Part shown: piece by piece, positions 31,709-41,026 of the stretch
How the letters are laid out: each line of letters starts with the position of its first letter
Position numbering within the stretch: position 1 is the first letter of the stretch
IMG/VR virus record: IMGVR_UViG_3300033388_004729
Location: 1 to 60,124 of that record
From: a virus
Length of the DNA: 60,124 bases
Strand: one strand, 5' to 3'
Made by a program: the position numbers and the translations under genes
The notes under the pieces: generated by a model
What the model was told of the DNA's origin: nothing
What the model saw: the letters and a program-made list of their open reading frames with translations, nothing else
Database searches by the model: none

Positions 31709-33120
31709 GCGACATCCCCCGGGATAACTTCGGGGAATCCTGTTTTCAATCTCAGTTCTGACTTTGCAATGGCTCCAATCTCTTGCATCTCAATAAGGTC
31801 ACGGTGAATAACTTGAATTTCAGATAATGGTTCTGCATAAATTGAAATATCATTCGTGGATACGTTTAGATTTTCAAGATGTGGAATCACAATTTCATTT
31901 AAAAGTGTACCATAAAACGAATCTCTAAGCGATTGCAAGGATAATAATTCTTGGTCTGATACTTGACTCCCCGAACTTGTCCATGCGCTGCCAACAGATC
32001 CAGACGCCACATCAGACTGTAATAATGCTCTATCAATCTGCTTTTCTCTAAACTCGAAGAATGTTGTAATATCAAAAGCATTCTGGACATCAATCATTTT
32101 CACGTCTTCCCCTATAGTGATAATATCTTCATTGGCCTTTATTTCCTGGAATGCTGCCGCCTCTGCTTCCTGTGCGTCATCTGCTAAATCTTTTGATATC
32201 TTATCATCTTTGTATAGTTCTGATAATAATTTCATATCGATATGAAGTCGTCCCATCCCATATCGTTTTATGAACTCATCATAATAATAAGAAGCATTCA
32301 TTAATGATTTTAATGGTGTTTCTATTTCAGGCACCATGCTGGCACCCCATATACCGAATGTATTCCGCCCTTTGATATCTGTGAAATAATTTGCTCCGTC
32401 CCATATTCTAAACAGGGCAACGTCATCCCGCTCATAGATTATCTGCCCGGTCTCTTCTTCATTGTGAACTATTTTATCGACTATACCGTGGATTAAAAGG
32501 TTATTATCCACACTTCCAACAACTTCTTTTTCTGTCAGGAGAGTAATATAATTTAAAGGATGGATTCGTGGTATTGTTAGTTTGCCGTTAACGTCTTTAA
32601 GTGACACAATAACTGTTCCCATCTCGCACTGTGACCTGGCAATATCCTGCGCCAGAGACGTAAACTTAATACTTTCCATTGCTTCGTCGATGGAATCCTG
32701 CGCCCGCTCTTCACCCACGACCCGGATGCCATTTGTCATTTTCAGTGCTAGATTCACAAATGCCCGTGTGACTTGGCCGTTGACTCCACCTCTGGCAATA
32801 GAATAATACTTGTCAAAAATATTAGTCGTGTTTATCTCAAATCTGCCATAGTACTCTACTCCGTCTGTATGGGTGTCTCTTTTGTCAGGCATACCCTGAA
32901 TTGCTGCAACCAATAAATCTATCTGTTTTTCTCTGCGGCTAGATGTGATTGTTGTGGTATTGTTTTTCTGAATGTACCGGTGTACCTGCTGTTTACTGAT
33001 ATCAAAATCACTATTTGCTGTTAATTGTGATGAGATTTGAGCCGCAGATAATCCTTTTTGAGACAGATTCACAACCGCCGCTCCTAATTGATTCCTATCA
33101 ATCTCTGAATTTCGTGGCAT
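31705..33120 (-). CDS. Portal protein with N-terminal HTH-like extension
   Basis: 471 residues. Residues about 85-471 read as a DUF1073/HK97-like portal: VEYYGRFEINTTNIFDKYY, QVTRAFVNLALKMTNGIRV, PLKSLMNASYYYDEFIKRYG, and the C-terminal stem-like helices ending VIHRDLIEMQEIGAIAKSEL. The first 55 residues (QLGAAVVNLSQKGLSAAQIS, SKQQVHRYIQKN) resemble a helix-turn-helix as in small terminases, an odd fusion. Portal forms the DNA entry ring of the head. Found after tail genes rather than next to terminase. Confidence 0.75.
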   Translation of the reverse strand: MPRNSEIDRNQLGAAVVNLSQKGLSAAQISSQLTANSDFDISKQQVHRYIQKNNTTTITSSRREKQIDLLVAAIQGMPDKRDTHTDGVEYYGRFEINTTNIFDKYYSIARGGVNGQVTRAFVNLALKMTNGIRVVGEERAQDSIDEAMESIKFTSLAQDIARSQCEMGTVIVSLKDVNGKLTIPRIHPLNYITLLTEKEVVGSVDNNLLIHGIVDKIVHNEEETGQIIYERDDVALFRIWDGANYFTDIKGRNTFGIWGASMVPEIETPLKSLMNASYYYDEFIKRYGMGRLHIDMKLLSELYKDDKISKDLADDAQEAEAAAFQEIKANEDIITIGEDVKMIDVQNAFDITTFFEFREKQIDRALLQSDVASGSVGSAWTSSGSQVSDQELLSLQSLRDSFYGTLLNEIVIPHLENLNVSTNDISIYAEPLSEIQVIHRDLIEMQEIGAIAKSELRLKTGFPEVIPGDVA

Positions 33121-33539
33121 TAGTAGTTTGTCTCCTCGGAACTTGACATTGTTTCATATGATCCTACTCTTCGCCCAGGTCTCCCCACGACTGCCGCACC
33201 AGGGGGTGCACTCATATTATTTGATACGTAATCAGCAACAATCGACAGACCTTCATATTTCAATTCATCTAATTGTGATAATGACCCGTCCTTTCGTGAA
33301 TATGCATCAGCCTGGAAATTTGACCGTGGATTGACAGCACCAGGCTTTGTAGCAACCATTACTGCGGCAAAGTATTCAACAGCAGTATCCAACATAACAT
33401 CAGATGACGGCGTGGCAATACCCTTCCGTGACAGCATGCTCGACACAGTCGCCCGGGCTTTTATCAGCTGTCTACCTATCAATTCTGAATCCGTCGAACC
33501 CGTCAAATCCGTTACACCTTGTTCTGTGCCTAGTGCCAT
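33120..33539 (-). CDS. Head-tail connector-like protein (139 aa)
   Basis: Helical first half (ELIGRQLIKARATVSSMLSR, LDTAVEYFAAVMVATKPGA) as in gp6/gp15-type adaptor proteins that bind the portal ring; Gly/Ser-rich tail (PPGAAVVGRPGRRVG). It directly precedes the portal gene with a shared base. Assignment by position and helix pattern. Confidence 0.6.
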   Translation of the reverse strand: MALGTEQGVTDLTGSTDSELIGRQLIKARATVSSMLSRKGIATPSSDVMLDTAVEYFAAVMVATKPGAVNPRSNFQADAYSRKDGSLSQLDELKYEGLSIVADYVSNNMSAPPGAAVVGRPGRRVGSYETMSSSEETNY

Positions 33540-33570
33540 ACTATATCAAATCCTTTTAATATTATTTATA

Positions 33571-33819
33571 TTATCCACTGGCCAATAATTCTTCTGGTGA
33601 CCGCTTGTCGCCCATTGGGGTAATCCCAATTCTGCCAGTTCCAAGTATAAACGAATCATTCATATCGCGTTTATAAATATAATATGAATCAATTAAGCCA
33701 AGTTCTTCCTCTACAGACATGAAATTTAATAAAGAGTCTGACATTGAGCCGATATTATCCTCCAATCTTTTAAGCCTGGTCTGGATATCCCCTATAATTA
33801 ACGATACTGGATTTATCAT
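33571..33819 (-). CDS. Small coiled-coil structural-cluster protein (82 aa)
   Basis: ATGA overlap with the tail hub gene. Short coiled coil (QTRLKRLEDNIGSMSDSL) followed by YYIYKRDMNDSFILGTGRIG, possibly a small beta domain. No family recognised. Confidence 0.55.
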   Translation of the reverse strand: MINPVSLIIGDIQTRLKRLEDNIGSMSDSLLNFMSVEEELGLIDSYYIYKRDMNDSFILGTGRIGITPMGDKRSPEELLASG

Positions 33820-35852
33820 ATTTCCACCAGCGACAGATTATTTAGTATAAACGCCTTTGTCATACTATGGGATGAACTTAAAACTTTCATATTTTTATCA
33901 ATTGCAACACCGGGTTCTGTAATCGTTAATCTGATTACATCGCCTGCAATTATATCATTACCGTGAATAGTTATTTCAGCCGTTTTTTTATGAGTTTTTA
34001 CAATCATCTGATTTGCTTTTAGTTCTGCTAATTCGGATGATTCTATTTTCTCATCTCTAAAAACTTCAACATACATTCCATATTGGTCTTGTGATGCTAT
34101 ATCATTGTTCATGACTGCGACCCGGGCGGGAGACCTGGTATTAAAATCTAAATCGTCACTGCCATCCACACCCACTTTAACACCGTCTGCGGTGGTACCC
34201 TCTAATACCATCCAATATGTATCCCCGGGGGTCACGGTGACTGGATTTGTAAATTTTAATTCTGTTTTACCCTCGTCAGTGATATTATCAAGTAATACAA
34301 TTGCTGCGGATTCTGGCAAAATCACACCCGATGGTGAGCCCGTTGAATCTTCTTGAATCGATATTGTAATGTTTGATGAACTACCCGAAACAAATTCAGT
34401 ATGCACGAAAACACTAGATAAATATTCTTCAGTCGGTACAAATGATTCATTTTTCGGTGTTGAATCTGTGATGGTTGTTGTGGTCGTCTCAGTAGCACCA
34501 GTTTGATCAATACTCTGCTCATATCCCCCTATTACTATTGCCCGATTAACTATTTTCAAAGTGTCAGATATAGTGGGTGACCCATCTAGGTCATCATCGG
34601 TGATTGTATCGGTGATTACATATGCCGCCGGATCATAGAAATGTAATCTCTTGTCTGTGTCAATGTGCCACTCATACCCAACCTCATTTGCGAGATCATT
34701 TATTGCAGATGATACGGATACCCAGTTGAATGTCGCTGAATCAATTGTAAATGCTGTAGTTTCAACATTATCATAATTTGAACTTACATCCATCAATTCT
34801 CTATATTTCTGACCCGTTGTGTAATCTGTTTTTTCTAATATCCCTGTTGCAATTGCAGAGACTTCAGTATCATAGAATCGCGCAGGGAAAAACATATGAT
34901 TTAATTTATAGCCCCAGTCTTCGCCAGACACTTCCATTATGGGTAATACCTGCGAACCCTCGAGTGTTTTGTTTACATTCGTAATAATACCAACAAGTTT
35001 AACAGTGTCTACACCACCAACCCCCATATAAATTGCAATTTCACAACCCTGCTCAATATACGAATATGCATCTGATTCATTCGTAAGAACAAATGAGAAT
35101 CTATCGGCGGCCTGCGAACCAGATAAATCAAGATTGAGCCGTTGAATATTATCAGTTATTGCATATCCTTCATCATCGAGATCAGTTATCAGTACCCGGG
35201 ACGTTGGGATGTGCTCATGTGTGCCACCCGGATGATTATAAAGAAATGTTCGTTCACCTTCATTTAGACCGCGGGTATAAAGCCGCATTTCGTCCATTGT
35301 ACCGTCGAAATATTCAGTGCCCCCGTGTGATCCCAACAGCAACGGATGTGAATTAGCAGGACCTAACCCAAGTGCATGAGTTGAATCTAATTCATTATTA
35401 ATATATATTTTAGTTTCATTTCCAATTACTGTGATAAGTATGTGTGTCCATTTGCCCACATCTATTACATCCGTGGAAGTTACCCCAGTAGTTCCATTAT
35501 AAAATCCTATCTTCTCATCATTATATACATAGAAATTATAATTTACATTTGCCGAACCTGTGCCCTGGCGCTTTGCTAATATTCCGCCGATGTGCGAAGA
35601 ATCTAATTTGATCCATCCGCTGAATGTAATATCGGTTGTTATGTTGAGACTACTATTTATGCCACATGTGACATATTCAGAATTGCTACTATCGAAAATC
35701 AGTGCACCACCGGATATTCCATTTGTAGTCCATGTTGGGGGTCCTGTAAGATCCCCAGTATTCCCTTTACCAGATAGGTCGGCAGATGTAGACCCTGCGC
35801 CCTCATTAAACGACCAATATCCTACCAGCCCATTATCAAGATTAATGCTCAT
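33816..35852 (-). CDS. LamG-domain tail hub/baseplate protein
   Basis: 678 residues from ATG 35852, which overlaps the radical SAM stop (ATGA); the frame extends to a GTG at 35867. Residues about 1-210 are a concanavalin/LamG domain (LVGYWSFNEGAGSTSADLSG, FSGWIKLDS, YFDGTMDEMRLYTR). Residues about 215-430 resemble tail-hub proteins of the gpD/gp27 type (VEISGEDW-like MEVSGEDWGYKLNH, YEWHIDTDKRLHFYDP). The C-terminal part has another beta-sandwich and a final hub segment. LamG at a tail tip may bind host sugars. Confidence 0.75.
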   Translation of the reverse strand: MSINLDNGLVGYWSFNEGAGSTSADLSGKGNTGDLTGPPTWTTNGISGGALIFDSSNSEYVTCGINSSLNITTDITFSGWIKLDSSHIGGILAKRQGTGSANVNYNFYVYNDEKIGFYNGTTGVTSTDVIDVGKWTHILITVIGNETKIYINNELDSTHALGLGPANSHPLLLGSHGGTEYFDGTMDEMRLYTRGLNEGERTFLYNHPGGTHEHIPTSRVLITDLDDEGYAITDNIQRLNLDLSGSQAADRFSFVLTNESDAYSYIEQGCEIAIYMGVGGVDTVKLVGIITNVNKTLEGSQVLPIMEVSGEDWGYKLNHMFFPARFYDTEVSAIATGILEKTDYTTGQKYRELMDVSSNYDNVETTAFTIDSATFNWVSVSSAINDLANEVGYEWHIDTDKRLHFYDPAAYVITDTITDDDLDGSPTISDTLKIVNRAIVIGGYEQSIDQTGATETTTTTITDSTPKNESFVPTEEYLSSVFVHTEFVSGSSSNITISIQEDSTGSPSGVILPESAAIVLLDNITDEGKTELKFTNPVTVTPGDTYWMVLEGTTADGVKVGVDGSDDLDFNTRSPARVAVMNNDIASQDQYGMYVEVFRDEKIESSELAELKANQMIVKTHKKTAEITIHGNDIIAGDVIRLTITEPGVAIDKNMKVLSSSHSMTKAFILNNLSLVEI

Positions 35853-36874
35853 AAGTCCTTCAACCACCCTATTTTAGCATTAATATGATCCATCAGTGGC
35901 TTTGTAATCCCACAGGACGACGCTTTCTTAATCTCAGTATTGCCTATAGCAATTGAATCAGCCGCACAACCACCTGCGCAGAAGTCAACATAATCACATT
36001 CCTGGCATTCATCATCAAGATTATATACAAATGATAGGAACTTCGCCCGGGCATCACCATACCATATTTCATCAAATGTGTTTTTGTTTACGTTTCCTAA
36101 CACATAATCATCATTAGCATTATTCAAAACAAAACATTCACAGGGATATACATCACCGAATGTATCGATACAAACTACATGTTCATTACACGTAGGATAA
36201 CATTTGAGATGTGTTTTCCCTAATAATATAAACTGGATCATAATATTGAACGGATCTATCCTAATATACGATTTATTATCATACCACTCATCAAATAGTT
36301 TTATTGCAGCGATCGCAGATTTCTCTTGAAAATTATTAGGAGTCTGGAAGTTTAGCTTAATCCCTTGATTCATGTGATGAAAAAAAGGATAGAATTCGTC
36401 GATATGATCACAGGCATATTCAGACAATACAGCAATACACCCGAAGGGTATCTTGCGTCGATTCATCTCAATCATTGATTTTATGATTGTATCGAATGCA
36501 CCCGAACCCATGTTTTTATCATTAATAAATATGTCACCATCTAATGACGTAGAGACACCATAATCATATTTCTGTATAAAATCATACCATTCTGGCGTTG
36601 CTAATGTCATATTTGAGCAAATTACCCGGTCAATGTTACATCCAATTTCAGTAAATCGCCGCTCTGCATCCTCATAAAACTCTAACGGCATCATCATAGG
36701 CTCTGCAGCATGCCATTCGATGTGACCATTCTCACAATTCAACTCGTGTGCCTTTGCACAGAAATCAATTGTATTATATAGTGTAGTTCGATTCATCCTA
36801 TTATGCCCTTTTCGAGCATTGCAGTATGTACAAGACAGATTACATTCATCAGTCGGAAGGATTGAGGTTATCAT
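35849..36874 (-). CDS. Radical SAM/SPASM protein-modifying enzyme
   Basis: 341 residues. The radical SAM cluster motif CNLSCTYC is at about residues 11-18, with partial-barrel features GHIEWHAAEPMM and YGVSTSLDGDIF. A SPASM-type second region carries CYPTC, PCECF, CQECDYVDFCAGGC and a late Cys, enough ligands for two more Fe-S clusters. Family members (anaerobic sulfatase-maturating type, RiPP maturases) modify protein side chains. The gene overlaps the tape measure stop and the LamG hub start by ATGA on both sides, so it is translated as part of the tail module. The likely substrate is a virion or neighbouring peptide, which is inference. Confidence 0.88.
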   Translation of the reverse strand: MITSILPTDECNLSCTYCNARKGHNRMNRTTLYNTIDFCAKAHELNCENGHIEWHAAEPMMMPLEFYEDAERRFTEIGCNIDRVICSNMTLATPEWYDFIQKYDYGVSTSLDGDIFINDKNMGSGAFDTIIKSMIEMNRRKIPFGCIAVLSEYACDHIDEFYPFFHHMNQGIKLNFQTPNNFQEKSAIAAIKLFDEWYDNKSYIRIDPFNIMIQFILLGKTHLKCYPTCNEHVVCIDTFGDVYPCECFVLNNANDDYVLGNVNKNTFDEIWYGDARAKFLSFVYNLDDECQECDYVDFCAGGCAADSIAIGNTEIKKASSCGITKPLMDHINAKIGWLKDL

Positions 36875-39411
36875 ACCAATGACACCAGCCGCCGGTATAA
36901 TTCCCTGTCGTGTTTGTCAAGTAATGATTCTAGGTGATCAACTCCCAGGACCGTCCCAATATTATAAGTCATCTGCATGTGCGCAGGCTTGCCGCCACCT
37001 TCCATGACCAGGGCGCCAGCCTTTGGCACTACGTACTCACCTTCGTGGATTCTAGCGTCCGAATCCTCAGTAACGGGGCCACCCTTCGCCATGGATATCT
37101 GCTCCCATTTTGTATGCCCTGCCTGGTCATGCTGACTCCATACATCATATTGACTATGTGGTGATGATTTATCATGAAGACTGTGGGATGGAATTACAAT
37201 CTTTGGCATGGTCAGTGAAGGCCATTTTACTGTTATACTTGAGAAATCAAATAGTTTTACTATTGAATTATACCAACTTTGTAAAGTGCTTAATACACTA
37301 GATGTAAATGAAGTGAATGCAGATTTAACATCTTCCACCCACCCGGTAATAGTAGAATATGTATTCAAAACCCATTTTAGTATTATTCCCAGCGCATCGA
37401 TTGACCAATATACTATAATTGACAATATGCCGCCTGACCAGTCATCGATTTTCTGTAATATATCAGATACCCAGTCTGCAAAACCCTGTTTAGTAGATTC
37501 TATCCAGTTAGATATTTGTGTTTTTGTATTTTCTGCCCAATCCGCAACACCTTGTTTAATAGCTTCCCATAATAATGAAAACAATGTTTTGATTAATTCA
37601 GTCCATGTTTCAGTCATCCCTTTCATTTTATCAAATGTAGTACCAAGATGTTCTTTTATTGTTTCCCAGGCACCTTTCCAATCCCCTTCAATAAGAGCTA
37701 ATATGACATTAATTGTGACCATGATGTTATTCATGATAATATCGACTGTTGTTTTGATGGTTTCCCACACTACATCTACAATCATCATGATGGTGTCGCC
37801 GTGTGCATTCCAAAACTTTTCAATTGAATCTAAACCAGCGCTTATAATATCCACTATTATATCTACAATTTTAAGTGTGGTATCCTTGATTCCATACCAA
37901 TTCTGGTCCCATGCCACGGCCAAAACACCCATTACAGCCACAACCGCCAAAATTGGAGACATTATCAGTGCAATGGCGGCAGCAATGGCAATAGCGAACT
38001 TTGTGGCGGTGGGATGTTCTGCGAAAAATCCTAAAACTGCTGAAACCGCTTCTGCTAATGTATTGAATACTCCAATTGTAACGTCTAATACTGAGGACAA
38101 TGATGTCATTGCAGTTTCGTTATTGCCAAATTCAGTGCTTAAATCTGATATAATTGTCGTGATGCTTTCTGCAGATGATTTAAATGCATCAAGTCCTGGC
38201 TGTAGTTTGTCTATAAGCGCAGATGCTGAAGATATAATCCCATTAATGAAATCACCAGACAGTGTTGCAGCAAATGAATCTATATTAGGCAGCATTTCTG
38301 AAATCGTATCAGATACTGCTTTTATATGTGGTGCAAACTTTTCTCCTATTGTAATCGCAACCGCATTAAAATTGTTTTTAAGTAGTTGGATGGCTGCTTT
38401 TAGTGTGTTGGTTTTTGCTGCAAATTCATCTGCCAATGATGTGTTTTCCTCAAAACCTTTCGCCGATCCTTCAAGGTTGATCAACAATCCTTCTAAATCT
38501 CCACCAAGCCCGGTGATTGATTTTGCTCCAACAATCCCAAACATCTCTGATGCTGCTGTAGCTCTCTCCAGCGGGTCTTCAATTGTAGACAATTTCTCTA
38601 CAATCTTAATAATCATAGCCATTGGGTCCTCGCCAAAAGCCGACCTGAATGCATCTTCAGAAATACCTAAAAATTCTGATACTTTATCGATGTTTGCCGC
38701 CATCTTTGTGAATGCAGAGTTTAATCTCGTTCCTGCATCTGATGCATCCATACCCATTGAAATTAATGTGGCACCCAATGACATTGATTCGGTCGCAGAA
38801 AAACCCATGTTTACTGCCGCTGCGCCGAGTGACATACCAAACGCAGCGATTTGTGTTTCTGAAGCTGCTGTAGTATTCCCTAGTATATTAATAGCAGATG
38901 CAAAATTTGATGTCTGTTCGATCGGGATATCATAAATCTTCCCCAGCTTTGCCATGGCCGTTGCTGCGGATTCGGCCGACATGTCAAAAGCCACAGAAAT
39001 CTGCGCAACAGTCTCAGTAAACGAAATTATATTTTCGGTGCCCTGAATGCCCAGTTGTCCAGCTATTGCAGCAATGTCCGCCAATTCAACTGCAGCAATC
39101 GGTATGTTTGTAGAAAGTGTTTTGATTTCTGATGATAAACCAGCAAGTGCATCACCTGACAACCCCGTGGTTTTCGCCACACTGGCCATCGCATCTTCAA
39201 ACTCAATGAATGCAGAAATAGATTTTTTAAGGGCAATTACCATACCGCCGATAGCTGCAGCACCGGCCAATGCAGCAAACGCAACCCCCAACTTAGCTAC
39301 GCTTTTTGTGATATTACCTGCAGTATCCTTGAAAGAATTATTCACTTTCTTCAGACTGGCAGTCGCTTTGTCTTTTAATTCGACAAGGATTTCCATCTCT
39401 GCTGCTGCCAT
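36871..39411 (-). CDS. Tail tape measure protein
   Basis: 846 residues. The TP901-type tape-measure core is visible at residues 60-330 (FIEFEDAMASVAKTTGLSGD, AVELADIAAIAGQLGIQG, MSLGATLISMGMDASDAGTRL, ATAASEMFGIVGAKSI), followed by hydrophobic segments (ATKFAIAIAAAIALIMSPIL) and Trp-rich helical repeats (IETTK..., WGGILS-like WIESTKQGFADWVSD). It sets tail length and reaches the membrane during DNA entry. A large rightward frame inside it is a shadow. Confidence 0.93.
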   Translation of the reverse strand: MAAAEMEILVELKDKATASLKKVNNSFKDTAGNITKSVAKLGVAFAALAGAAAIGGMVIALKKSISAFIEFEDAMASVAKTTGLSGDALAGLSSEIKTLSTNIPIAAVELADIAAIAGQLGIQGTENIISFTETVAQISVAFDMSAESAATAMAKLGKIYDIPIEQTSNFASAINILGNTTAASETQIAAFGMSLGAAAVNMGFSATESMSLGATLISMGMDASDAGTRLNSAFTKMAANIDKVSEFLGISEDAFRSAFGEDPMAMIIKIVEKLSTIEDPLERATAASEMFGIVGAKSITGLGGDLEGLLINLEGSAKGFEENTSLADEFAAKTNTLKAAIQLLKNNFNAVAITIGEKFAPHIKAVSDTISEMLPNIDSFAATLSGDFINGIISSASALIDKLQPGLDAFKSSAESITTIISDLSTEFGNNETAMTSLSSVLDVTIGVFNTLAEAVSAVLGFFAEHPTATKFAIAIAAAIALIMSPILAVVAVMGVLAVAWDQNWYGIKDTTLKIVDIIVDIISAGLDSIEKFWNAHGDTIMMIVDVVWETIKTTVDIIMNNIMVTINVILALIEGDWKGAWETIKEHLGTTFDKMKGMTETWTELIKTLFSLLWEAIKQGVADWAENTKTQISNWIESTKQGFADWVSDILQKIDDWSGGILSIIVYWSIDALGIILKWVLNTYSTITGWVEDVKSAFTSFTSSVLSTLQSWYNSIVKLFDFSSITVKWPSLTMPKIVIPSHSLHDKSSPHSQYDVWSQHDQAGHTKWEQISMAKGGPVTEDSDARIHEGEYVVPKAGALVMEGGGKPAHMQMTYNIGTVLGVDHLESLLDKHDRELYRRLVSLV

Positions 39412-39644
39412 TATCCACCCGTCCTAAGTTTATTCATCAATTCAAGTTTTCGTTCTAAGTCATCGCCTGTTGGTTTTTTCTGTGGTTTATCACTTGATTG
39501 TTTAGAGATATAGCGACCCAACATTTTTATATCGCTAATATCTAGACTATCAATATAGTCTAATCTATAATGATAATGGAATGCCAGCGCGGCGGTTAAT
39601 TCTTCGTGCTGGTCGGGGTGGTAAAATCCATATGATTCATACCC
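39411..39644 (-). CDS. Downstream part of tail assembly chaperone, probable -1 frameshift product
   Basis: In the -1 frame relative to the preceding chaperone gene, a reading frame is open from 39644 through the upstream stop to a TAA that overlaps the tape measure ATG. It encodes YHPDQHEELTAALAFHYHYR, then DSLDISDIKMLGRY and a basic Lys-rich end. It has no good start codon in its first half. This layout matches the G/GT-type chaperone pair that precedes tape measures. A standard slippery heptamer is not obvious within 39594-39644. Confidence 0.6.
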   Translation of the reverse strand, partial: GYESYGFYHPDQHEELTAALAFHYHYRLDYIDSLDISDIKMLGRYISKQSSDKPQKKPTGDDLERKLELMNKLRTGG

Positions 39645-39928
39645 TCATTGGCTGAATTAACTATTTTCAACAGTTCGATGAAATCAAGCAGTTCTATATT
39701 ATCAACCTCCGACATTTCAACATTTGGGAATGCTCGTTTTAGAGTTTCAAAAAGCATTGCTGTAATCACTTCTTCAGTCCCCACCTTCTGTGCTCGCAGT
39801 ACAGATTTAAAACCGCCATAATTAAAGGAACGGACGGTAAAATTTATACCGTCCCGGAACGAAGGCAGTGAAACATCATAATTAATTATATCATGTGCAT
39901 CGCTGTTACTCGCTTTCTTTGCTGCCAT
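39596..39928 (-). CDS. Tail assembly chaperone (gpG-like)
   Basis: 110 residues. Acidic, helical middle (VEMSEVDNIELLDFIELLKI) and the SF-x-DG-x-x-FTVRSF segment are typical of small proteins between tail tube and tape measure. It would coat the tape measure during tail assembly. The C-terminal codons overlap the frameshift partner. Confidence 0.7.
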   Translation of the reverse strand: MAAKKASNSDAHDIINYDVSLPSFRDGINFTVRSFNYGGFKSVLRAQKVGTEEVITAMLFETLKRAFPNVEMSEVDNIELLDFIELLKIVNSANEGMNHMDFTTPTSTKN

Positions 39929-39940
39929 TATATATCACCC

Positions 39941-40732
39941 TTATGTTGCAGTCCATGCCAATGTAAAGTCTGTGTCGGCATCTTTCATCACGAATGGCAA
40001 GTCACAACGTACAAGGGTATCTGAATCACCAACCGGAAAATTACCACCTGTGAAAAAACAGTTGTTTATAGTCACCGTTGCGTGGTTGCTATCTGCATCT
40101 TCAACTTTGCCTATGATATTAAACACTGTTGCATCGCCTGGTGTCATGGACTTTGTGCCAGTTATACCCTCTATTTTCAGTGTATTATATGTTGATGACC
40201 CCATTTGCAGGTTTGCGGATACATCAACATATTCAGTTGTGGTGAATTGTACCGAACCGTAAACAACCTGAGACGCATCACCGACCGTCATTGCAGCAAA
40301 GTCAATCACTTCAGTAATCCAGTCATCGGATCCATTCGTTCCTTGAAGCACGATACTTCCTGATGTGCTGTCTGCATCTCCAACGGTCAAAGTACATTTC
40401 ACAGATGTCGCAACAGTAGGATTTGTTGAAACGTCATATTCTGCCCGAGTATTACCAGACACATCTTCTGCAGCCATAAGTGTTTCGAGTGTGCTTGTAG
40501 TTAATGTACTGCTATCACCCAGTACATATGAAAGTAACTCCGGTGTTATCAATACTTGTGTGATACTTCCCGAAATATCTAATTTTCCAGGATATTTTTT
40601 ATCACTAACCTTTCCAATTTCACCCGATGCAATCACTGATCGTGTTATATCCAATGAGAAATCAGCAACGGTTATCACATCGCTGCCTATTTTTATTTCA
40701 CCGTCTGCCCCTGTAAAATGTTCAGCTGTCAT
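39941..40732 (-). CDS. Major tail tube protein
   Basis: 263 residues, all-beta, Thr/Ser/Asp-rich. Opens TGADGEIKIGSDVITVADFS with the ITRSVIASGEIG that is common in tail tube proteins, then SGSITQVLIT and a long inserted beta domain (about 100-200), ending NIIGKVEDADSN...TLAWTAT. First in a tail run of tube, chaperones and tape measure, as in long-tailed viruses. Confidence 0.8.
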   Translation of the reverse strand: MTAEHFTGADGEIKIGSDVITVADFSLDITRSVIASGEIGKVSDKKYPGKLDISGSITQVLITPELLSYVLGDSSTLTTSTLETLMAAEDVSGNTRAEYDVSTNPTVATSVKCTLTVGDADSTSGSIVLQGTNGSDDWITEVIDFAAMTVGDASQVVYGSVQFTTTEYVDVSANLQMGSSTYNTLKIEGITGTKSMTPGDATVFNIIGKVEDADSNHATVTINNCFFTGGNFPVGDSDTLVRCDLPFVMKDADTDFTLAWTAT

Positions 40733-40864
40733 GGTAATTACCTATTTATACTCTGTGTAATAGTTTATTGTTGTAACCATTATTTTAATGTGTGTGTGCA
40801 GAATTGCATACTGTTGTATGCATATACGACAACTATATACATACAAAAAACATATAATGTTAGC
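40733..40864. promoter_or_regulatory. Divergent promoter region between tail operon and rightward island
   Basis: A rightward TATA-like CTATATAC at 40833-40840 lies 25-32 bases before the ATG at 40865, which has no ribosome site (leaderless). A dyad GTTGT...ACAAC with TATGCATATAC between lies at about 40813-40833 and may be an operator for the RHH protein at 40865. A leftward TATAAATAGG at 40741-40750 is too close to the tail tube start to be a normal promoter. Confidence 0.5.
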
Positions 40865-41026
40865 ATGTCACGATCAAATTGTCAGATTCGAGTAGATTGT
40901 AATACCGCAAAACGGATTAAAAACGCTAGCATCACACACGACAGCGATGGTAAATCAACTGAAAGCTACGATTCTATCATTCGTAGAGCGATTAAGTGCC
41001 TAGGTGGTGCCACACATGAAAGATAA
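40865..41026 (+). CDS. Small RHH-like regulator (53 aa)
   Basis: MSRSNCQIRVDCNTAKRIKN starts with a beta-strand typical of RHH proteins, then a helix pair (STESYDSIIRRAIKCL). Leaderless start behind a TATA box. It overlaps the next gene by 11 bases. Probably controls the rightward island. Confidence 0.65.
   Translation: MSRSNCQIRVDCNTAKRIKNASITHDSDGKSTESYDSIIRRAIKCLGGATHER

Noticed and set aside
37208-38935. Long rightward open frame (575 codons) inside the tape measure gene
   Set aside because: It is a shadow of the leftward tape measure frame; composition is biased and the leftward protein has clear tape-measure motifs and gene overlaps.
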